NCBI GenBank assembly: GCA_963662605.1 | Contig: OY759785.1 | Span: 1,674,001-1,738,000 of the forward strand | DNA: 64,000 nucleotides | Origin: G963662605 sp963662605 | Lineage (GTDB): Bacteria; Bacteroidota; Ignavibacteria; Ignavibacteriales; Ignavibacteriaceae | Reading direction: 5' to 3' | Part shown: positions 43,621 to 52,506 of the stretch, piece after piece | Layout: every line of letters starts with the position of its first letter | How positions within the stretch are numbered: the first letter of the stretch is position 1 | The notes under the pieces: generated by a model | Told to the model about the DNA's origin: nothing | What the model saw: the letters and a program-made list of their open reading frames with translations, nothing else | Databases searched by the model: none | Made by a program: the position numbers and the translations under genes

Positions 43621-44796
43621 ATGAAAAAGATATTATTCGTTCACCATGCTACCGGATGGGGGGGGCCCACTAACAGTTTAATCCAATTGATTAAAGAGTT
43701 GGATCCCTCTAAATACAATACAAAAGTATTGTTGCTTAAACCTTCCAATATTGCAGATAAACTTCAGGAAAACGGTATAGAATACTGTTTGGCCGGGTCG
43801 CAATTTTACCGGAAGTATTACCGCTTTTTCCCACACAGTGAAGCAGGGTATATAAAATGGTATCAGGTACCTAATATTTTAGTTCTCGGAGTTACCTGGC
43901 TCCTATCGCGTTATATATTTGCCGGTAAAGAACTGAAGAAGCATGAATATGATATAGTGCATTTAAATTCTTCCGTATTGACTGATTGGCTGGCACCGTC
44001 AAAAAGAGGAGGGAAAGTTGTCATCCATATACGAGAGCCGTTTAGAAAAGGCAAATTGGATGTGCTGCATTACTTTTTTAGATCCACAATTAACAAATAC
44101 GCCGATCAAATTATCGCCATCAGCAAGGATAATGCACGACGGGTTGATTTAGCTGACAAAACAGAGGTAATCTATAATACTTTTTTGAAAAATGATAGAC
44201 CGGTTCAAGAGTCATCATATGCTTCGAAGAAAGTTCTTTATCTCGGGGGGTCGAGTACCAGTAAAGGATTTTATACCATGGTAGATGCGCTTTCATATCT
44301 CGACAAGGATGTGAAGATATATTTTGGCGGGCATTATGCTACGGAACGGAAATCCGGCAAAATACTGATAGATATATTGCGATTGGTTTCGGGCTATGGT
44401 AAAAGAAGAGAGAAGGCAGTACGGAAAATACAAGAAAGCCCGAATGCTCAAATGATAGGGCTTGTATATAATGTCGGAGAATATTTATCTGAAGTATGCT
44501 GCTTGGTTTCTCCATTTTCCGTTCCTCATTTTTCACGTCCGATTATTGAAGCATATCTTCAGAGAAAATGTGCAATAGGCTCAGACGTCAAAGGAATGGA
44601 TGAAATCATTTTACACGAAAAGACTGGCCTCATTATTCACAAGCTGGATCCGGTTGCTTTAGCAAAAGCAATCAATTCTTTAGTTGCGGCCCCTCATATA
44701 TTACGGCAGTATGGGGAAGAAGGCTTTAACCTTGCGAACTCGGAGTTTACCTTTAACAATAAAGAGCGATTTGAAGGCCTGTATGATCGGTTATGA
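43621..44796 (+). CDS. Glycosyltransferase GT4, second of a tandem pair
   Basis: 391 residues, clearly homologous along its whole length to the preceding gene (shared NSSVLTDWLAPSK, IREPFRKG and LYLGGSSTSKGFYT segments). Differences cluster near the acceptor and C-terminal regions (VIYNTFLKN against VIYDFWRAP). This suggests a related donor with a different acceptor. Intergenic sequence of 80 bases separates them. Confidence 0.82.
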   Translation: MKKILFVHHATGWGGPTNSLIQLIKELDPSKYNTKVLLLKPSNIADKLQENGIEYCLAGSQFYRKYYRFFPHSEAGYIKWYQVPNILVLGVTWLLSRYIFAGKELKKHEYDIVHLNSSVLTDWLAPSKRGGKVVIHIREPFRKGKLDVLHYFFRSTINKYADQIIAISKDNARRVDLADKTEVIYNTFLKNDRPVQESSYASKKVLYLGGSSTSKGFYTMVDALSYLDKDVKIYFGGHYATERKSGKILIDILRLVSGYGKRREKAVRKIQESPNAQMIGLVYNVGEYLSEVCCLVSPFSVPHFSRPIIEAYLQRKCAIGSDVKGMDEIILHEKTGLIIHKLDPVALAKAINSLVAAPHILRQYGEEGFNLANSEFTFNNKERFEGLYDRL

Positions 44797-44872
44797 ATTT
44801 CTATCCACTGCTAAATAATCCATTAATATACTTTTATTATTCCCTTTACTCGAAACTGACAATAATTATTCC

Positions 44873-46069
44873 ATGAATAAACTCAATATCCTTATTTCTC
44901 ATAGCAGCCTCTATAAAAAAGCGGGGTGGGGCAGAGTGTTTCCGTTGGCGGCCGGTCTTGCAAAACTTGGCAATGATGTTACAATTATCACAACAAATGA
45001 AAGCTTTTCCATCCTTCGAAAAGTCGCCTATGAAGATAATGTCCGCATCATCATCTTTCCTGAAATCATTCCTTCAAGAGTATCCAGATTGGGTTTTGGC
45101 TTTCTGAGCCTTATACGGAAGATACTGTTTGTCCTTTTACACAAATTTGATATTGTACAGACAGATAATGGTCATCGGCCTCTTGCCGGTGTACCATGCC
45201 GCATACACAAACGCTTATGGAAATCCATTTATGTCGCGGAATGGTATGATTGGTATGGAGTAGGGGGGCAATATGATACAAAACAAAGATTATTTAAGAT
45301 GCTACTTGGGCGATATGAGCTCAAATGGGAACTGAAGGATAAAATTGTTGCTGACGGAGTCGTGGTTTTATCTGAAGTTTTAAGACAACGGGCTCAGACT
45401 TTGGACATGCACAAGAAAATAATTAAGTTACATGGTGGCGCTGATGTATCCAATATTCCCTATTTACATGATAATTCACAGCTAAAAGAGAAATATGGTA
45501 TTGATAAGAATACACTCACCTTTGGGTATATTGATGCTTTCAGCGGAACGTTAGTTGAAGTGCAACCACTCATAGACGCAATATTAAAAGCAAATTGTGA
45601 TTCCATGGTGAAAATTCTGCTTTTCGGCAGAACGGATGCTGTTGAAAATACTATGTCGGAGCGTGTAAGAAAATTTATAATGAATATTGGATGGGTTGAT
45701 TACGCGCGTGATTATGAAAAATTACAATTGGTAGATGTTTATTTTACATTTAAACAATATGTACTGGGTAACCGGGCGGGGTGGCCAAATTGTATAGGAG
45801 ATTATATGGCATGTGGCCGACCGGTATTTTTAAACCCGATTGGAGAAGTTGAAGAATTTGTGAAAGAATACCCAGCAGGCTTCATTGTCAGTTCATTGGA
45901 TGAACCATCGATTGAGAAAAATGTATTGCATATTTTGAAGAGTCAAGATGAACTAAAAAAAATGGGGCGCATCAATAGAAATATCGCAGAGACAAAGATT
46001 TCATGGGACTGTAAAAGTCAAAATTTGCTCGAGTTTTATTACGAACTTCAAAAACTTAATGTGCAATAA
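44873..46069 (+). CDS. Glycosyltransferase GT4
   Basis: 398 residues. The N-terminal domain starts NILISHSSLYKKAGWGRVF; the donor domain contains GNRAGWPNCIGDYMACGRPV and an E-rich region (IGEVEEFVKEYPAGF), as in GT4 enzymes. It lies after the tandem pair and before CapA, and presumably adds a further sugar. No membrane segment, no clear Shine-Dalgarno. Confidence 0.78.
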   Translation: MNKLNILISHSSLYKKAGWGRVFPLAAGLAKLGNDVTIITTNESFSILRKVAYEDNVRIIIFPEIIPSRVSRLGFGFLSLIRKILFVLLHKFDIVQTDNGHRPLAGVPCRIHKRLWKSIYVAEWYDWYGVGGQYDTKQRLFKMLLGRYELKWELKDKIVADGVVVLSEVLRQRAQTLDMHKKIIKLHGGADVSNIPYLHDNSQLKEKYGIDKNTLTFGYIDAFSGTLVEVQPLIDAILKANCDSMVKILLFGRTDAVENTMSERVRKFIMNIGWVDYARDYEKLQLVDVYFTFKQYVLGNRAGWPNCIGDYMACGRPVFLNPIGEVEEFVKEYPAGFIVSSLDEPSIEKNVLHILKSQDELKKMGRINRNIAETKISWDCKSQNLLEFYYELQKLNVQ

Positions 46070-46138
46070 ATCATTTCATTAAAAATATTAACCAAATTTA
46101 TTTTACGTGGTAGATGACGAAGGAATATCGGAATAATT

Positions 46139-47191
46139 ATGGAAAATGTAGAAGAACCACAAGTAAAAATTTCATTTGTTGGCGATGTTTTGCCTGCTAA
46201 TCTTCCATACACAATAGATTATGGCAATTATGATAAATTAAACTCACAAAATTTTAATTCCTTAGAAAAACAATCAGACATTTTTTTTGCAAATCTTGAG
46301 TCCCCCATTCTTGCAAACAGCAGCGGGAAAACACCTTTCTCCGGCAACCCAAGAATCATTGATTTTTTTCATAGAATTGGTATAAACATTGTAACCATCG
46401 CCAATAACCATATTTTGGAACAGGGTGCTGACGGTTTTCATGAAACCGTACGCTTGCTTCGAGAAAATGGTATTAAGGTAGTTGGCATAAATGAAAAAAA
46501 CACATCCAATATCGAGTATTTTGATATTGAAAATATTCGGATTGGATTCGCAGCCTTCAATGGCGTCCATGATATCAAAAATCCTGGCTTGTATGCTGAA
46601 TTAAATGAGAGCGGGATAGCATTGGCATTAGAGAATATGGGAAAAGGTAATGCTTCATTTAAAATACTGTCATTTCATTGGGGGAATGAGTATATCGAAA
46701 CACCCAGCGTATACCAACTGGAACTGGCTCGTTTTGCTATCCACAATGGCTGCGATTTAATTATTGGTCATCACCCACACATCATCCAAAAATATGAGGT
46801 AATCGATAATAAGCATGTTTTTTATTCACTCGGGAATGCCTACTTCGATTATTTGTTCACAAATAGTGTAAAGATTGGATTGCGGGTCGACTGTCGTGTG
46901 ACAAAAAGTGAGATGAAATTAGATTATTATTGTATATCATCAGCATCTTTAGGATTTAATCGAATTGCCGGCGACTCGGCGAAATATTTGTTAAATGATG
47001 ATGAAAAAAAAGCTTGTATTGATAAAGCATATGGAGCTCACTATCTCGATAGGTTGAAAAAAATACGATTGCGTTACAGAATAAAAATGAAATTATTTAT
47101 GTTTGCGTTGTTATTTTCATTGCCTATAAAGCAGAAATATGTTCTCATAAGAAATATTGGCAGTGCTTTAATTTCAAAAATAGTTAAGTAA
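46139..47191 (+). CDS. CapA-family metallophosphatase-like protein
   Basis: 350 residues of the PGA_cap/CapA family: SFVGDVLPANL, ANLESPI, ANNHILEQG, SFHWGNEY and GHHPHIIQ. CapA proteins of Bacillus help export poly-gamma-glutamate, and the family occurs in other polysaccharide loci. No signal peptide is seen; a hydrophobic C-terminal region (LFMFALLFSLPI) may anchor it. The substrate here is unknown. Confidence 0.75.
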   Translation: MENVEEPQVKISFVGDVLPANLPYTIDYGNYDKLNSQNFNSLEKQSDIFFANLESPILANSSGKTPFSGNPRIIDFFHRIGINIVTIANNHILEQGADGFHETVRLLRENGIKVVGINEKNTSNIEYFDIENIRIGFAAFNGVHDIKNPGLYAELNESGIALALENMGKGNASFKILSFHWGNEYIETPSVYQLELARFAIHNGCDLIIGHHPHIIQKYEVIDNKHVFYSLGNAYFDYLFTNSVKIGLRVDCRVTKSEMKLDYYCISSASLGFNRIAGDSAKYLLNDDEKKACIDKAYGAHYLDRLKKIRLRYRIKMKLFMFALLFSLPIKQKYVLIRNIGSALISKIVK

Positions 47192-47272
47192 TACATAATA
47201 TCGACCAAATTAAAAACACCTCTAACTTGTGTTACTTCGACAAATTAATATTAAATTTATTAGTGAGTGTTT

Positions 47273-48631
47273 ATGTCAATTCACAATATAATTTCTGAAA
47301 AGCTATTGCTCCCTTTGAGTGATTACGTTACTGGTTTTTATCTCCATAAACAACTGCCTTTTTTACTTAAATCACAGTACTGGACTAGAGAGCAAATTGA
47401 TGAATATCAGAATAAGCGTCTACGTCTGCTAATCGATCAAGCCTATTATCATGTACCTTTCTACAGAGAATTATTTGACGATTTTAGGCTACGGCCCGAA
47501 GATATTCAAGTAAAATCTGATTTGCAAAAATTGCCCATATTGACAAAAGACGATTTCAGAAAGAATAAAGAGAAATGGATTGCTGATAATATAAGCAAAA
47601 AAGGGCTGATACATACAAAATCAAGTGGTTCAACCGGAGAACCATTCAGTTATTATACCACGAAGTGGGCGTATTCATTTAGAAATGCTACTGCCATCAG
47701 AGGCTGGTATTGGATGGGATATCGGTTAGGAGATAAGTATGTTAAAACAAGTGTTAAGGGACGGACTTCCTTCATTAAAAGATTGCAGGACAAAGCAAAT
47801 AGTTCCTTATTTTTAGCATTCACTGATTACCAGCAGGAGGATTTCAGGAGAATAATTCGTGCAATTGAGAAATATGATCCTCAGTTTATTAGAGGATATC
47901 CCGTCCCTTTAATGTTCCTTGCTAATCAAATGCTTTCGGATGATGCGAAGTATACAGGGAAGTTAATTAAGGCGATAAATACAACAGGTAGTACCTTGCG
48001 CGATAATGAAAGGGAGATAATTGAAAAAGTTTTCGGCGCTCCCGTATTTGATGCATATAGCTGTGAAGGAAGTGCAAATTATTCGCAGTGTCCTAGCCAT
48101 GCTCATTATCATCCTTCGGAAGAATCAGCTATACCGGAATTTATTGCGGATAGCTATACCGAGGGAGATGCCGAAAGGCCACTTCGGCATATAACAACTG
48201 ATTTGCAAAATCTTGTTTGTCCGTTTATCCGTTATGATACTCAGGATTACGTAGTACTTGGTGATGATAAGCCGTGTACTTGTGGTCGAAAATTCCTTAA
48301 TCTTAGAAAACTTAAGGGTAGAGATACGGACATACTGATTACACCTTCAGGTAAGTATATTTTGATGGAAAATATTTTGGGCTACTTTGAGCCCAAGTAC
48401 CAAATAAACCAACTGCAAGTAATTCAAGAAGATGCAAATAAGATTGTCTTTAATCTTGTTGTGAACAATTCATATGATCTTAATACTCAAGAAGAAATCC
48501 AGCATTATTGGCAAGATTTTATTGGGCGTGATGTAAATGTGTCCGTAAAGGTGGTGGATGAGATTAAACTAACACCGACCGGTAAAAGAAGAACGATAAT
48601 TCGAAATACAAATGTCAAACTCAATTTTTAA
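47273..48631 (+). CDS. CapK/PaaK-like adenylate-forming ligase
   Basis: About 452 residues (ATG at 47273; a GTG at 47267 is in frame). ANL-type motifs: TKSSGSTGEPF for AMP binding, DAYSCEGSANYSQCP, and RDTDILITPSGKY near the C-terminus. The family includes phenylacetate-CoA ligase and capsule-locus CapK proteins that activate a carboxylic acid. It may activate an acyl group for transfer onto the glycan. The acyl group is unknown. The methyltransferase gene overlaps it by 20 bases. Confidence 0.75.
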   Translation: MSIHNIISEKLLLPLSDYVTGFYLHKQLPFLLKSQYWTREQIDEYQNKRLRLLIDQAYYHVPFYRELFDDFRLRPEDIQVKSDLQKLPILTKDDFRKNKEKWIADNISKKGLIHTKSSGSTGEPFSYYTTKWAYSFRNATAIRGWYWMGYRLGDKYVKTSVKGRTSFIKRLQDKANSSLFLAFTDYQQEDFRRIIRAIEKYDPQFIRGYPVPLMFLANQMLSDDAKYTGKLIKAINTTGSTLRDNEREIIEKVFGAPVFDAYSCEGSANYSQCPSHAHYHPSEESAIPEFIADSYTEGDAERPLRHITTDLQNLVCPFIRYDTQDYVVLGDDKPCTCGRKFLNLRKLKGRDTDILITPSGKYILMENILGYFEPKYQINQLQVIQEDANKIVFNLVVNNSYDLNTQEEIQHYWQDFIGRDVNVSVKVVDEIKLTPTGKRRTIIRNTNVKLNF

Positions 48632-49523
48632 ATTGAACCTTTTTAAGTCGATTATCAAGGGTGCTCTAACTTTTGTCCCCGGGATATCGGATTTCCTTGA
48701 AGTTAAGAAGAAGTCTTCAAAGCATAGTGGTGCAAATGCAGAGTTCTGCTACGCCATGTGGCTGGGTGTGTTAAAAAACTTTGAAGAAAACGGCATAGTT
48801 CCTAAATTTCAAAATGTAGGTGAGCTTGGCTGCGGTGGCTCAGTAGGGCTTGGGATTTGTTCAGTCCTATGTGGCGTTGAGGGGTACACAGCATTAGAAA
48901 TAGAAAACCATTTTGATGCAGAAAACAATCTGAAAATGCTGAGCGAATTAGTGTTTCTTCTACAAATTCAAGCTGCGGTTCCCCAAAATTTCACGCAGCT
49001 AAATATCAGATCGACAAATTCAGAATTCCCGTCAAGTTCAATTCGTCCTCAAATTAATGATGAAGCTTTAATTCAAAAAATTGCAGAAAACATCAAAGCA
49101 GATTGTTTGCAGACTGAACCAATCAGCATTTTGTATGACTGGGATAATAATAGGTCATCAAAGTATGACTTAATTTTCTCTCGTGCAGTTATGGAGCACG
49201 TCAATAATCCTCGCGAAGTATATAGTAAAGCTGCACAATTGCTAAAGCCCGGTGGTTTTATGTTCCACGACATAGAGTTGCACTCTCATGGGCTTACAAA
49301 AGATATTAACGGACATCTGAAAATCCCGGCAATTCTGTGGCGGCTTATCAGAGGAAGGCGAAAATATTTTATGAACCGTTGGACGCTTGATCAACATATT
49401 GCAGCTCTTGAGGATTTAAATTTTTCCATTATAGATATTCGATATACAAAAGAAAATACTGCGGACTCTAAAACCGGGAAATTGAATGGTGCTACCATTC
49501 TGGCGCAGAATCAGACTATATAA
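48612..49523 (+). CDS. Class I SAM methyltransferase
   Basis: 303 residues. Motif I is GELGCGGSVGLG near residue 74. FSRAVMEHVNNP and LLKPGGFMFHD are the post-motif strands of the Methyltransf_11 type. It would methylate a sugar of the repeat unit. It overlaps the ligase gene by 20 bases, so translation is coupled. Confidence 0.75.
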   Translation: MSNSIFKLNLFKSIIKGALTFVPGISDFLEVKKKSSKHSGANAEFCYAMWLGVLKNFEENGIVPKFQNVGELGCGGSVGLGICSVLCGVEGYTALEIENHFDAENNLKMLSELVFLLQIQAAVPQNFTQLNIRSTNSEFPSSSIRPQINDEALIQKIAENIKADCLQTEPISILYDWDNNRSSKYDLIFSRAVMEHVNNPREVYSKAAQLLKPGGFMFHDIELHSHGLTKDINGHLKIPAILWRLIRGRRKYFMNRWTLDQHIAALEDLNFSIIDIRYTKENTADSKTGKLNGATILAQNQTI

Positions 49524-49576
49524 TAAGAATCCGGGTACGGGTTCCCATTCCAATTAACATCACTCCATCAGAATTT

Positions 49577-50659
49577 ATGAACGTTCTCATTGATATTGGG
49601 CATCCTGCACATGTACATCTCTTTAAGAATTTTGCTGCCGAGATGATAACAAAAGGTCATAATGTCCTATTTACCTGCAGGGAAAAAGAATTCGAAATTG
49701 CTCTCCTAAAAAAATATGGTTTTGCATTTCGCTCGCTCGGAAAGAAATATGCCGCCTCAATCGGTAAGATTTGGGGATTGGCAGAGTTCGGGTTCAAAGA
49801 ATATGTAACCGGACTCAAATTTAAACCGGATATTCTCTTGAGTCATGGATCGCCATATGCTGCGCACGCAGCATTTTTGCTGGGAAAGCCTCATATATCC
49901 TTTGAGGATACCTTCAATTCAGAGCAATTGAGGCTCTATCTGCCATTTACGAAAATAGTTTTTACTTCGGAATATGAGCATCCTCTAGAATCTAAAAAAA
50001 TCATTACATACGCCGGTTATAATGAACTTGCTTATCTGCATCCGAAAAGATTTACTCCTGATTCTTCGGTCATACAGGAACTCGGTGTTACCAGCACTGA
50101 CAAGTATGTAATTATCCGATTTATATCATGGAATGCTTCGCATGACCGAGGGCAGGGTGGAATAACCTTTGAGAATAAAATTAAAACGGTTGCAGAGTTC
50201 TCAAAATATGCAAAGGTGTTTATTTCGTCAGAAGCAGCCTTGCCTGATGAATTACAAAAGTACAGGGTAACAATTGATCCTTCACGGATGCATGATGCAA
50301 TTGCATTCGCCGGCTTGATGTACGGAGAAAGCTCAACGATGGCCGAGGAAGCCGCCATGTTGGGAACACCTGCTTTATATCTTTCCTCCATTCGTACATA
50401 TTACACCGACCATTTGGAGCGTGACTATCAACTCTTGCGCTCTTTTGGGAATTCGGAGCAGGATCAGACTGCGGCAATTAATTTTGCTTCCGATATTCTA
50501 CAGCATGGAGAATATCGAATTGCTTGGAAAGAACGTCAGCAAAAAATGCTGAATGATAAGATCGATGTTACGGAAATGCTTGTCTGGTTTATTGAGAACT
50601 TTCCCGACAGTGAATCTATTCTGAGAACCACACCTGATTATCAACGCAGATTCCACTAA
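49577..50659 (+). CDS. DUF354 family protein (GT-B-like)
   Basis: 360 residues matching DUF354: start MNVLIDIGHPAHVHLFKNF, then LLSHGSPYAAHAAFLLGKPHI and GESSTMAEEAAMLGTPALY. The fold resembles UDP-GlcNAc 2-epimerase/glycosyltransferase. DUF354 genes are frequent in archaeal and bacterial polysaccharide loci but no reaction is established. Confidence 0.75.
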   Translation: MNVLIDIGHPAHVHLFKNFAAEMITKGHNVLFTCREKEFEIALLKKYGFAFRSLGKKYAASIGKIWGLAEFGFKEYVTGLKFKPDILLSHGSPYAAHAAFLLGKPHISFEDTFNSEQLRLYLPFTKIVFTSEYEHPLESKKIITYAGYNELAYLHPKRFTPDSSVIQELGVTSTDKYVIIRFISWNASHDRGQGGITFENKIKTVAEFSKYAKVFISSEAALPDELQKYRVTIDPSRMHDAIAFAGLMYGESSTMAEEAAMLGTPALYLSSIRTYYTDHLERDYQLLRSFGNSEQDQTAAINFASDILQHGEYRIAWKERQQKMLNDKIDVTEMLVWFIENFPDSESILRTTPDYQRRFH

Positions 50660-50693
50660 AGAATACACTTACGCAAAAAGAACAAATACTCTC

Positions 50694-51629
50694 ATGGAAA
50701 TTTTTCAGTCGCCGCAGTATCTTGACGTTATTAAAAATTCAACCGGATTCGTTCCGTTCCATATTTCCGAAACCTCGAAAACAGGGGTTGTAACTGTGCA
50801 GGGATTCATCACGCGCGAAAAAAGTGCAATAAAAAACTTTTTTACCAGAAGAGCCATAATTTTTGGCAATCCTGCATTGCAGTCAACGGATAAGGAAGTA
50901 CTACACAATTTACTCATAAAACTGCGTCAAGAACTGTCCGGCAAAGCCATATATATAGAGTTTAGAAATTTAACTGACCAATCTTCGGTTAAAGAGGTCT
51001 ATGAGGCCAATGGCTTCTGGTACGAGGATCATTTGGATATTTTAGTTGACTTGAGTAAAAGTCAAGATGAGCTTTGGAAGAATGTAACAACAAAACGGCG
51101 CAACGGAATACGGAGATCTGGTAAAGAGGGGGCGGTTTTTAGTGTTGAGGATAATTTTGATTCGCTGAAAGAGTGCTATGCAATTTTGCAAGAAGTATAT
51201 TCAAGGGCAAAGCTTCCCTTATATAGCTTTGATTTCTTTGAAAACATGTACAAGCTATTTAGTGGCGAAGCAAAATTGCATATGTTCACGGCTAAGTATG
51301 AGGGTAAAATTATTGGTTGCATGCTTGCTTTGGGGTATAAAGGCATTCTCTACGATTTGTATGCCGGTGCCATGATGGAATATTATAATAAATATCCGAA
51401 TGATTTGATACCTTGGGAAGTATTTCTCTGGGCGAAAAGTAACGGCTATCAATTATTCGATTTCGGCGGGGCGGGTAAACCGGGAATTCCTTATAAGGTA
51501 AGGGACTATAAAAAACAGTTTGGCGGCGAATTAGTGAATTTTGGCAGGTTTAAGTTGATTCTCAATAAGCCGTTATATAAATTCGGAGAACTTGTTTTAT
51601 CCCTGATAAAGAAAACAGGCCGGGGCTAA
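50694..51629 (+). CDS. FemAB/GNAT-type peptidoglycan-bridge-like transferase
   Basis: 311 residues with a tandem GNAT layout (KRRNGIRRSGKEGAVF, LFDFGGAGKPGIPYKVRDYKK). FemAB proteins transfer amino acids from tRNA; those in exopolysaccharide loci may attach amino acids or acyl groups to glycans. Next to the polysaccharide deacetylase and DUF354 genes. Function is inferred only at the fold level. Confidence 0.7.
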   Translation: MEIFQSPQYLDVIKNSTGFVPFHISETSKTGVVTVQGFITREKSAIKNFFTRRAIIFGNPALQSTDKEVLHNLLIKLRQELSGKAIYIEFRNLTDQSSVKEVYEANGFWYEDHLDILVDLSKSQDELWKNVTTKRRNGIRRSGKEGAVFSVEDNFDSLKECYAILQEVYSRAKLPLYSFDFFENMYKLFSGEAKLHMFTAKYEGKIIGCMLALGYKGILYDLYAGAMMEYYNKYPNDLIPWEVFLWAKSNGYQLFDFGGAGKPGIPYKVRDYKKQFGGELVNFGRFKLILNKPLYKFGELVLSLIKKTGRG

Positions 51630-51680
51630 ATTTTTAGAAACTCATTCAGTCATATTTTAGTAGAAGTGCACCTTTTTTAT

Positions 51681-52475
51681 ATGAAGCATAGAGATTTTAC
51701 TCTTGAAAAATACGGAGATTTACTATCTGCCTTGAAAAAAACTCAAAGCCGGTTTCTGACGGTGAAGGAGTTTGTTCAGAGTAATTCAAATCCTGCAAAT
51801 AGCGGGACAATAATTTTAAGGCATGATGTAGATTTAAAACCGGAAAATTCGCTACAAACTGCGATTATTGAACACTCAATGAACATACGCGGTACGTACT
51901 ATTTCCGGATCATACCACAAACGTTGCATCCTGATATTATTCTAAAGATTGCCTCGCTCGGGCACGAAATCGGATATCACTATGAGGATATGGATTTGGT
52001 TAAAGCGTCCTCCTTGGATGCTCATATTGATTTGGCATATAAAAGCTTCTGCAATAATCTTGCTAAACTCAGAGAAATAATAGCAATTGATACAATCTGC
52101 ATGCACGGCAGCCCTATGGGTAAATATGATAATAAAATGATTTGGAGTAAATATAATTACAAGGAATTGGGGCTGATTTGTGAGCCGTATTACGATATAG
52201 ATTTCAGTCAGTTTGCATATTTTACTGATACCGGAAGAACGTGGAATGGAGGTTCAGTCAGCATCAGGGATCGTGTTAATTCAAAATTTAGCATGAATTA
52301 CAAGTCAACGCAGCAGATAATAGAAAATATAGATACGCTTCCACAAAACATGATGTTCACAATTCACCCCCAGCGATGGAGTGATGATATTCTGCCATGG
52401 GTTAGTGAATTGGTTTTTCAAAATGCACGGAACGTGGTTAAAAGAATTCTGCTTTCAGTAAGAAAAGACGGATGA
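51681..52475 (+). CDS. Polysaccharide deacetylase-like protein
   Basis: 264 residues from ATG 51681 (a GTG at 51666 is in frame). NodB-type features: LRHDVDLKPENS supplies the catalytic/metal aspartates, GHEIGYHYEDMD the metal histidines, and TIHPQRW a later active-site strand. It has no signal peptide, so it may act in the cytoplasm on a lipid-linked unit. It ends 31 bases before the oppositely oriented wzi-like gene. Confidence 0.72.
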   Translation: MKHRDFTLEKYGDLLSALKKTQSRFLTVKEFVQSNSNPANSGTIILRHDVDLKPENSLQTAIIEHSMNIRGTYYFRIIPQTLHPDIILKIASLGHEIGYHYEDMDLVKASSLDAHIDLAYKSFCNNLAKLREIIAIDTICMHGSPMGKYDNKMIWSKYNYKELGLICEPYYDIDFSQFAYFTDTGRTWNGGSVSIRDRVNSKFSMNYKSTQQIIENIDTLPQNMMFTIHPQRWSDDILPWVSELVFQNARNVVKRILLSVRKDG

Positions 52476-52506
52476 TAGACAACCGAGTTATTATACTGTG
52501 ACGTAA

